In this document: positions 38,801 to 50,800 of the stretch, one piece after another
Numbering within the stretch: position 1 is the first letter of the stretch
Layout: every line of letters starts with the position of its first letter
Source of the DNA: Owenia fusiformis
Taxonomy: Eukaryota; Annelida; Polychaeta; Sabellida; Oweniidae
DNA length: 64,000 nucleotides
NCBI GenBank assembly: GCA_903813345.2
Contig: CAIIXF020000003.1
Span: forward strand, 4,673,815-4,737,814
Direction: 5' to 3'
Program-made: the position numbers and the translations under genes
Notes under the pieces: generated by a model
The model's database searches: none
What the model saw: only the letters and a program-made list of their open reading frames with translations
Told to the model about the DNA's origin: nothing

Positions 38801-41800
38801 ATATGAAATGGACTCACCATAGAATCAGGACACTGCTATTGCCTGGTTAAGAACTGCAAATGTGACATAAGAAATGAACTCACCATAGAATCAGGACACT
38901 GCTATTGCCTGGGAAAGAACTGCAAATGTGACATAAGAAATGAACTCACCATAGAATCAGGACACTGCTATTGCCTGGGTAAGAACTGCAAATATGACAT
39001 ATGAAATGGACTCACCATAGAATCAGGACATTGCTATTGCCTGGGTGAGAACTGCAAATATGACATATGAAATGGACTCACCATAGAATCAGGACACTGC
39101 TATTGCCTGGGTAAGAACTGCAAATATGACATATGAAATGGACTCACCATAGAATCAGGACACTGCTATTGCCTGGGCAAGAACTGCAAATATGACATAT
39201 GAAATGGACTCACCATAGAACCAGGACACTGCTATTGCCTGGGCAAGAACTGCAAATATAATGGATGTTCCGGCTGCAAATGTATCCAATATAGTGAACA
39301 CATACATTCCGCCCTGGAAGAAAAATAAAATTCGAAACATAACATTTTTGCAGTTTCACATGTTGTACTTAATAGGAAAAAATAAAGGTTACTTTATAGT
39401 CCCAATATAAAATACAATTATTCGGATTATGAAATCACGGTATAATCCTGGATTTTGCTCACAATAACAAATTCGATTTAACAATACTTACGTAAGTGAC
39501 ATTCACTATACTAATCAGGAAAGCCCCAAGTATCACAATGGCAGTTATTATTTCTCGGCCCCATCTTTTATTTTTAAAGAACGGCTTAAACTCATCCTTG
39601 AATGCCGTCAGTAGAGATTCCATGCCTCCCATCTGAAATCAGTGAAATATTGAAAAACAAAATTGCAAACAATATAAGTCAACGGAAAAAGAACATTTCC
39701 ATTTTCAATCGAAATGAATTTAAAAATTACTGCATCTTAATTCACCTTAAATTATGAAATTAATTGAATATAATTGATTTTGAATTCTTCGTTTTTATTT
39801 TAATGATTTACTGCATTCCGTTTTAGGGTCAAAAAGTATAAACCAGCACAGCAGTTAAAAACGGCTTTGTATAAAAAACCTCCTACCCACGCACCCTCTT
39901 ACCCACGTACGTGGGTCCTGACTCAGTCTTTAAAGAGTTAAATCTTTAACATTTTTTAAACATTATTCTATCTCAATGTATGCTTAATTATGGATGAATT
40001 TATGTACCCATATGCCTTTATTTCTAGATCGGACATCTGTCTCGTCATAAAATAAAGCCAGCATTGCATAATGTTCATTTGAGCTATTTAAGTGTTGTTT
40101 TTGATATATCGAAGCGATTTTTTGTTGATCGGGCAGTCTTACAGTGTACAACCAATCTATTGCTTGGCGCAAATTCGACCAAGCGCATATATTTAGTATT
40201 TTTGTCAGTCATACTTTTAATAGTCCTATACCTTTTAATTTACCATAATGTATATAGAATTTTGTATAAATGACATTTACAATCTGCATGAGGTAACAGG
40301 AGGCACGGATTGCACTGAACGAAGGCTAGGAGATTGCTAATCAGCACTGATGTGTTATACAGGTAAGACTGCCCGATCAACAAAAAACATTTCGACATAT
40401 CAAAAACATAAATCAAATAGCTCAAAAATAATGAACATTTATGCAATTCCGGCTTTATTTTATTTTACTAGAGAGATGTCAGACCTATAAATAAAGGCAT
40501 ATGGATGCATAAATTCATCTATAATTCAGGATAAACTGAGATTGAATAATTAACTCTTTAAAGACTCGGTCAGGACCCACGTACGTGTGTACGAGGGTAC
40601 GTGGGTAGGAGGTTTTTTATACAAAGCCGTTAAAAACATATAATACATGTGTATAGTAGCACCGATTTTAAAACAAAATTTCGATAAAATCAATCGTTAT
40701 CATTTATATCTGCTGGATCTTAATTCACATCAATATTTGATCAAATATCTCATTCCGCTTCGAAAATTACAACTAAGGGTCCAACCAAACATTCGAGTGC
40801 CGTTTTAAAAAGAGTGTTTTAAACATTGTACACACTCTAATCTTTGCTGCAACAATGCAATAAAACAGCACTGTGATATTCGTAGCTACTTACAGCGCTG
40901 TCCAGGCCAAGTGTGAGGAGCATGACGAAGAATACAATGGCCCATCCCTGAGCCCCGGGTAAAGTAGCTATTGCTTCTGGATAGACAATGAACACCAAAC
41001 CAGGACCTGCAATTTAATATGTTTTGCATATATTTTATACGATTTATACAATAAACACCAAACAAGGACCTGCAATTTCATATTATGTTATGCATGTATT
41101 ATATCCGATTTATACAACAAACCCCGAACCTGGACCTGCTATTTCATATGTTATGCCCAGGTGCTTGTCTTGAGGGTCGGGCAAGCCCTCCGATGTGTTT
41201 TTACTGATCTAAGTAGTGAAAGGGAGGCCAATGTTGATGCTTCCTGAAATTTGTACAACATGATTGTTAGATATATCCAGTAAAATATATGGAATCCTTT
41301 CAATAATCGACATGCTGATTCAAACAACACTACATAGCAAAATTACCCAAAATGGTAGCAATCCATCCACTAGTTGCTGAGAAATCTAAAGAATGTGTAA
41401 AGAAGTGATTAAAATGCAAAATACCGACAATTTTTACCTCAAGATTATTAGCTCTAGAGTCGATTACTTCGTAGTGTCCTTCATAGCTTTTATTGCGTCA
41501 AAATGAGAAGGATATGACCTCATAAATGTGTCAAAAAGTTAAACGTGTTTCGCAGTATTTTATACGATTTATACAATAAACATCAAACCTGGACCTGCAA
41601 TTTCATATGCTTTGCAAGTATTTTACACGAGATATACAATAAACATCAAACCTGGACCTTCAATTTCATATGCTTTGCAAGTATTTTATACGAATTATAC
41701 AATAAACACCAAACCTGGACTGAAATTTCATATGTTTTGCAAGTATTTTATACGAGGTATACAATAAAAACCAAACCAGGACCTGCAATTTCATATGCTT

Positions 41801-44800
41801 TGCAAGTATTTTATACGAGGTATACAATAAACACCAAACCAGGACCTGCAATTTCATATGTTTTGAAGTATGCGATACGATTTATACAATAAACACCAAA
41901 CCAGGACCTGCAATTTCATATGCTTTGCAAGTATTTAATACGATTTATACAATAAACCCCAAACCAGGACCCGCAATTCCATATGTTTTGCAAGTATTTT
42001 ATATGAGGTATACAATAAACACCAAACCAGGACCTGCAATTTCATATGTTTTGAAGTATTTTATACGATTTATACAATAAACCCCAAACCAGGACCTGCA
42101 ATTTCATATGTTTTGCAAGTATTTTATACGAGGTATACAATTAACACCAAACCAGGACCTGCAATTTCATATGTTTTGAAGTATTTAATACGATTTATAC
42201 AATAAACCCCAAACATGGACCTGCAATTTCAGAGATAATGCACATTTAATATGCGATTCATTACTAAAACACGCCCCGTCCCTCATTTACTATTGGATAT
42301 GGAGTTTATCCAAACTGCTGTAACGAAATACCTCATGATATGTAAATAAGTTAGTTTTGAGTTTAACAACAAGCTATTATGACATATCAATTGGTCCAGA
42401 ACTACTATAGCTTTGCGTGGTCAATTACATTTTAATTCGTCAAAGACCCAAGTTAAGATAATGTAAATGTAATTATAATGTCCTAGCAATAGTTCTTACC
42501 TTGTTTAGCCACATCTTCTATGTTAACGCCCTGTGTGGACGCCATATAGCCGAGGTAGGAGAATATGACGAACCCGGAAAAAAGACTAGTGAAGCTATTC
42601 ACCCCTGCCGTCACAATGCAATCCCTAAAATATGACAATATATTTAAAATGCAATCATTACAATATGGCAATATCAAAATACAATCCTTACAATATGGTG
42701 ATGTCACAATGCAATCCTTACAATGTGGTAATATCATAATGCAATCCCCTTGCAATATTGCGATGTCAAAATGCAATACTGGCAATATGGGAAATTATTA
42801 TGATGCAATCGATAGCATATGGCAATACCATGATGCAATCGTTATCATATTGCAATATCATTATGCTATCCTTACAATGTGGTAATATCATTATGAAATC
42901 CTTACAATATGACAAAATCAAAATACAATCGTAACACTTTTGCGATCTTTACAACATGATTATACCACAGTGGAATCCCTACACTAGGCAATGTCACAAT
43001 GCACTCCATACAATATAGCAATGACAAAATGCAACACCGACAATATTGCAATATCATTATAAAATCGTTACACTATTGCGATCTTTACAATATGGTTATA
43101 CCACAGTGCAATTCCTACACTAGACAATGTCATAATGCACCCCATACAGTATGGCAATGTCAAAATTCAGTCCATACAATATGGTGCTATAACAATAGGA
43201 GGCAAACCACACTGCCATCTCTATATCGACTTTAGACATATTTGTGTTTACCTATAACAGTAGGAGGTAAACCGCATTGCTATCTTTATATCGACCTAAG
43301 ACATATTTGTATTTACCTATAACAGTTGTTGTGGAATGTATTGTAGCTTGCGTATGCAATATGGACATATTTGTATTTACCTCTAAAGGTAGGAGGCAAA
43401 CTGCACCGTTATCTTTATATCGACCTAAGACTTATTTGTATTTACCTATAACAGTTGTTGTGGAATGTATTGTAGCTTTCGTATGCAATATGGACATATT
43501 TGTATTTACCTCTAAAGGTAGGAGGCAAACTGCACTGTTATCTTTATATCGACCTAAGACATATTTGTATTTACCTATAACAGTTGTTGTGGAATGTATT
43601 GTAGCTTTCGTATGCAATATGGACATATTTGTGTTTACCTCTAAAGGTAGGAGGCAAACTGCACTGTTATCTTTATATCGACCTTAGACATATTTTTATC
43701 GCATGATCTGTAAAATGAAGCCCTCTGATTGGTCAGTTCTTGTGCTGTACCAATCTGTATTGCTACTGAGATTGTCCGCGTTGATCATCTCCGTCGCAAT
43801 ACAGAAAATATTGGTACGGAGGAGACAATCTCAGTAGCAATACAGAGGATAACACGATAAAAACGTTATTGAATGATTTGAAGTGCAAAACAGGATATAT
43901 TCTGTCTCGATATTCTGTATTGCCACTCGACTTCGTCTCGTTCCAATACGGAATTTCTCGAACAGAATATATCCTGTATTGCACTTCAAATCATTCAATA
44001 ACTTATAGTATTTACCTATAACAGTTGTTGTGGAATGTATTGTAGCTTTCGTATGCATATGGACATATTTGTATTTACCTTTAACAGTTGTTGTGGAATG
44101 TATTGTAGCTTTCGTATGCAATATGGACATATTTGTATTTACCTCTAAAGGTAGGAGGCAAACTGCACTGTTATCTTTATATCGACCTAAGACATATTTG
44201 TATTTACCTATAACAGTTGTTGTGGAATGTATTGTAGCTTGCGTATGCAATATGGACATATTTGTATTTACCTATAACAGTTGTTGTGGAATGTATTGTA
44301 GCTTGCGTATGCAATATGGACATATTTGTATTTACCTATAACAGTTGTTGTGGAATGTATTGTAGCTTTCGTATGCAATATGGACATATTTGTATTTACC
44401 TATAACTGTTGTTGTGGAATGTATTGTAGCTTGCGTATGCAATATGGACATATTTGTGTTTACCTATAACAGTTGTTGTGGAACGTATTGTAGCTGGCGT
44501 ATGCAATATGGACGCCAAACCCGGCACCTACCGAGAAGAAAATCTGGTTAGCAGCATCTATCCAAACCTTAAAGTAAAACAAAGTAAAAATGATTGAATG
44601 AATAAACAATAAGAGCTCAGGGGAATCGATCCCGCGGACTCTAAACTTTGAAATTACATAACTTGACGTGCATATCTTGCTGATACAATCAAGACTTCCT
44701 ACAGTAGTAGCTGACGCTGATTTCTTGGAAAATTTGAATTTCGTAAGAAATTTGACTTAACAATTGTTTGATAGTCATGTTCTTGTCTCTTGAACAATGG

Positions 44801-47800
44801 TAATTGATAAGAAATATTTTATCTTTATTTTTAAAGAGGCGGCACCTATGTAATCTAGGGATGTACGGTTGTTATAGAATACCGTTTCGCTGTCAAATAA
44901 TTGTTTCACCTAACGCAGTTTGTTGAAAACATACACTTGCTTGCCAAATTTTAATTTTGTTCATCAGTGTCATATGTCAGGCACAATCTAACATCATATC
45001 CAACAGCGCCATCTCCCACCACCCCCTAACCCTACCCCCCCCCCATAATTCACACCTCGTCTCACATTGTTTATTCCCCTGTGTCCATAAAACACTTTGT
45101 CAATGGTTTCATTTCGTTTATATAAAACAAAGATCATCCGTTAATTCCTAAACACAACAAATATTTTTACCAATTCGGCACACGTCATGTTTGTGTTAAA
45201 TATTAAGTAAGTGATCGGAACTGAAGGAAAACCTCAAACGGGATAATTAATAACGACTTCTGATTAAAATTATGTGATGGGGCACAGCAATAGGGGGTGC
45301 TGTTGGATTAAAAAATATATAATGCACCTAACATATATCACAAATGAACCTAACTTAGATCTATAAATCACTGTTGGATATAGAGCGCGATTGTGCCCGG
45401 CATAATGAACAAAATTAAAATTTGACAATCTCAAATAGTTCATTTTTAAAATAATTGCAATACTGGTGAAACGATGTTTGACAATAAAATGGTATTTAAA
45501 AAACATTTTTTATAACAACCTAAATTAGCTGAAATAACAAAGGTGGCGCTACTTCAAAAATATAAAAAATAATTCCTCCCACTTTGGATCCTTGCTCAAG
45601 TTAAAATGAAGCATGTTCACTAAACAATTGTCAAATCAAATACAATACGAAATTTTAGCAAGAAATCAGGGAAAGCTACTACTCCAGTGCGACCAAATGC
45701 TCATATACTCTTAGTAGAGCACGGTTTTAAAGCATGACGGTTACGCCACCTCTGAAAACGAGGTTGGACGGCTACGTTCACTGATTTATCCAATAAAATG
45801 GCCGCGATGGAAGAGAAAACTAAAGTTGGTGCATTATTTTCTACTACTGTGTATCAATGAACGGATGAACGATTTATGTAAGCGTCGCATTCGGTGACGG
45901 ATTCAGTAATGTATATTTTGAACGTAGTCTTTGCAAATTATAACATGAAATAAGAGAAAAACTGTCGAGTTTGAAATTCAAAACTACACAAAAATTTAGT
46001 AATTTGTTTATTTTTGTTGTTAGGGCATGGTCTACATTGCCTAAAAACCTTGTGGTATATAGATGTAACCTACATACGATCATACAAAGCCAATTGAGCA
46101 TTAGAAACCACCTAATATGTTCTACTCGAGCCATAATAATGTATTTTGAATTTGCGGTAACGTAAAAAATTGATGGAAGGTTACGCGAACCTGATTCAAA
46201 TATGAAACCCCGATTTATTGTTGTTAATTTTGTCATCTTCATCAGTACTTGATCTTAAATCTTCTTTTGTCTCTTCATTGCTATCTTTTACACTTTCATC
46301 GGTTTCATAAATAAAGTAAGCGACAGTTTTTTCCCTTGAATAATAGAGGCTGAAACAAGAGCGTCTCTTGCGAGTTCTGAAAAAACATATAGGAAATTCA
46401 ATATTCCATTTCTTACCCATTATAACATGGAAAGAGGCTATCAGATCTAGCAACCTTGACTTGATAGATGTACATGCACGTAACCGTCCGCTAAATATCT
46501 TATGTAGAATTAATACAATGCGTTACCGTCCATAGAATTCGATAGAAGTCATACGTAGTCGTCTAACGACATTACGTTTGAAACCTTATTTTTTTACGAT
46601 ATACACCACGTTCCTGTTCTGGATTTGTCATTTTATGCCTTGTTTATACACAGTTAACTTACAGTTAATATTTTGAGTGGTTCTGGGGCACATGTACTGA
46701 GAAAACACGAGAATGGACCAAAAATTATAAACTTGGATATTTCAGTCGGTACAGCGCAATTTTGTTTCTTGTAGACCACCTGGCAGATTCGATCCAGTCT
46801 TTATAACCATCCATATATACGTCACCGAATTGAACTAGTTTAAAAGGAAATCTTATAAGATAATTATCTATGAATATTGCCTACAGCCTTTCCCATCCGC
46901 CATTTTCGTTATCGTTACCGCAAAATTCTGCAAATCACCTTGACGTTACCGTCATGCTATAATACCGTGAAACTAGGGTGATATAAATGACCACCTCTGA
47001 ACTAAGGTTCCAATTCACCATTGGAAAGCTGAACGGGTCTGCTTTAAGAATTTGGCAAACATTCCTATGACCAGTATGGATTATTTTTTTTTGAACCAAG
47101 ATAGGCTGAGATAAGGGTCATTAAATTCAATGGCCCCATTATGCTACAAAATGCTTCAGAATTTTTGTTTTCGATCGAAATGAGATTTGATATTTGAAAA
47201 TAGTGTGTAGTTCCTATACACCGTTAGAAGGCTAAAAGGGTCAGCTTTAAGAATCTGACCTCCATTTGAATTTTGAGTGAATGCAAAATTAGATATAAAC
47301 CATTTCATCCCCAAGGAGTCATTTATTAATTTCATGAAAATAAATTCCATAATAACAAGTACCCATATTGCCAGAATGGATTATTTTTAGATTTACAATA
47401 ATTATACTTTTGACAATATTTAAGAGTTTGAACCCAGATAGGCTGAGATATTGCAGTGACCAAATAATGCTACAAAATGCCTCAGATGCTTGTTTTCAGT
47501 AGAAACGATTTTTGATATTTGAAAGTAATATGTACTTTAATGTGTAATTTGGGCATTTAGGAATGTGAAATAAAATTACTAATCTTCTCCTGAGAATATT
47601 AAGATTGCAGCAAGCGTTAATTGACTTAACATGAGAATATGCACCTTTGACTTAACATTGTGTATTATCATATCCTTTTGACATTAATATTATATGTTTG
47701 AATTTACCCTTTTAAGTTTACTTATCAATAATATGATTAATTTCAAAGGAGCACTACCCGTAATCTAAACAAGTGGTATGGGTGATCTACTACAAATCAA

Positions 47801-50800
47801 GGTTGAGTGGACTCTATCAAGTCAAATATTTGAATTTGACCTCTATCGCCACAGGTTTTTTCTCATACAGCATCTTTTTATTTCAATCTAGTGTAAAATT
47901 ACATCTCATCAAACATACATGATCTATAATATGGAGTTATTCCAATGAATAGTTTCCTAGGCATAACAGTCCATACAGGCATTCTGAAACCATATATTTT
48001 CACATACAACCACCCTCCCACCCTCATATAAACTAAGGAGAGAAGCAAAGTCACACAACTGGCCATGAATAGTGACACAAATATATCCTTTATGGAATTA
48101 AAGTACTTCCTTCTGTTTTATATGAAAAATCAATGAAAAATTATGATGTTTCCATGGATATTTGGGTGGTAATTTCAAAGAGAAAATGTAACCCTAACCA
48201 CAAAATGTAAACATCATAATCATATGCTGTTGTAATGCTGAGACCACAAACTTTGTTGTTATAAACATTTAGATTGAATAAAGAAACCGATTGTCAAATA
48301 TATTTTGATTGAAAAGGCATGCTTGATTTCTTAAGTTTACCCCTTGTGATAAAAGGGTTAGTATCTAATTTTGCATTCAGACAAAATTCAAATGGCCCTA
48401 ACATTTTTAAACTTACATTAGGATCCCCGAGTCTTTCCAGTTTGGGCGTGATGAAGTACAGAATGCCATCCAGGGCACCTGGGAGAAGGACTCCTCTAAT
48501 CAGCAGTATCAACATGACTATATAAGGCATGGTTGCCGTTACCCATACTACCTGTGGATAAAATGATTTGTATTATTAAGTACAAAATGCCATCCAGGGC
48601 ACTTGGGAGAAGGACTCCTCTAATCAGCAGTATCAACATGACTATATAAGGCATGGTTGCCGTTACCCATACTACCTGTGGATAAAATTGTTTGTATTAT
48701 TAAGTACAGAATGCCATCCAGGGCACTTGGGAGAAGGACTCCTCTAATCAGCAGTATCAACATGACTATATAAGGCATGGTTGCCGTTACCCATACTACC
48801 TGTGGATAAAATGGTTTGTATTATTAAGTACAGAATGCCATCCAGGGCACCTGGGAGAAGGACTCCTCTAATCAGCAGTATTAACATGACTATATAAGGC
48901 ATGGTTGCCGTTACCCATACTACCTGTGAATAAAATGGTTTGTATTATTAAGTACAGAATGCCATCCAAGGCACCTGGGAGAAGGACTCCTCTAATCAGC
49001 AGTATCAACATGACTATATAAGGCATGGTTGCCGTTACCCATACTACCTGTGAATAAAATGGTTTGTATTATTAAGTACAGAATGCCATCCAGGGCACCT
49101 GGGAGAAGGACTCCTCTAATCAACAGTATCAACATGACTATATAAGGCATGGTTGCCGTTACCCATACTACCTGTGGATAAAATGATTTGTATTATTAAG
49201 TACAGAATGCCATCCAGGGCACCTGGGAGAAGGACTCCTCTAATCAGGAGTATCAACATGACTATATAAGGCATGGTTGCCGTTACCCATACTACCTGTG
49301 GATAAAATGGTTTGTATTATTAAGAACAGAATGCCATCCAGGGCACCTGGGAGAAGGACTCCTCTAATCAGCAGTATTAACATGACTATATAAGGCATGG
49401 TTGCCGTTACCCATACTACCTGTGGATAAAATGGTTTGTATTATTAAGTACAGAATGCCATCCAGGGCACCTTGGAGAAGGACTCCTCTAATCAGCAGTA
49501 TCAACATGACTATATAAGGCATGGTTGCCGTTACCCATACTACCTGTGGATAAAATTGTTTGTATTATTAAGTACAAAATGCCATCCAGGGCACTTGGGA
49601 GAAGGACTCCTCTAATCAGCAGTATCAACATGACTATATAAGGCATGGTTGCCGTTACCCATTCTACCTGTGGATAAAATTGTTTGTATTATTAAGTACA
49701 GAATGCCATCCAGGGCACTTGGGAGAAGGACTCCTCTAATCAGCAGTATCAACATGACTATATAAGGCATGGTTGCCGTTACCCATACTACCTGTGGATA
49801 AAATTGTTTGTATTATTAGGTACAAAATGCCGTCCGGGGTACTTCACCAGGTGAATGTGCATCTTTACAGTTGTCAAAGTAGACGATGAACACACAAACC
49901 AGCCACCGCCAGCATTAAATGAGGATTAATGTACCTTACAAGGGGTATTGACGCATTTCCAGATGGAAAAGTAAAGGATCGGATGGTGAACACACACACA
50001 ATACATGTCACTAAAGGAGGATTTATATGACAGAGGAATGGACGCGTTTACAGAGGGCAAAGTAAAGGATGGTGAACACACACACAATATATAGCACTTA
50101 AGGAGGATTTATATAACATAAGAATGGACGCCTTTACAAAGGGCAAAGTAAAGGATGGTGAACACACACACAATATATAGCACTTAAGGAGGATTTATAT
50201 AACATAAGAATGGACGCCTTTACAAAGGGCAAAGTAAAGGATGGTGAAAACACACACAATATATAGCACTTAAGGAGGATTTATATAACATAAGAATGGA
50301 CGCCTTTACAACGGGCAAAGTAAAGGATGGTGAACACACACACAATATATAGCACTTAAGGAGGATTTATATAACATAGGAATGGACGCTTTTACAGAGG
50401 GCAAAGTAAATAATGATGAACATACATATCAAACTTAGCACTTAAGAAGGATTTTGACGCCTTGAGGGGAATAGAAAGGACGATGCATACATAAGACGGA
50501 TTAAATGAATAAACACAAAGAGCACACGCGCATCGAACTCGCAACCTCGTGGTTATGGCGCCCAATCGCCTAGCTCGAACGAGCTGGCACACCAGAGGGA
50601 GCACAGCGGACATTTTCTACACACACACACTGCTCGACTGTCCTTAAGAACCAAGAGCAGGTTAATACCTCTGCAACTGAAAGCTCAGACAGTGATCATA
50701 AATGAATAAACACAAGGAGCACACGCACCTCGAACTCGCAACCTCGTGGTTATGGCGCCCAATCGTAGATTAAGATCTAACCACTGAAAGGGGATGAAAA

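Noticed and set aside
36405-39213. CRISPR-like array of 66-bp units
   Set aside because: Units are contiguous without unique spacers, and the locus is a eukaryotic intron derived from an exon edge.
43277-43687. 136-codon + strand repeat ORF
   Set aside because: Antisense to the transporter and made of the 64/65-bp donor array.
46196-46453. 85-codon minus-strand ORF with acidic tail
   Set aside because: It lies in a transporter intron whose flanking exons join in phase; no domain recognised.
50503-50766. Functional tRNA genes
   Set aside because: Only B-box-like and partial cloverleaf segments are seen, duplicated with non-tRNA flanks; SINE heads are likelier.
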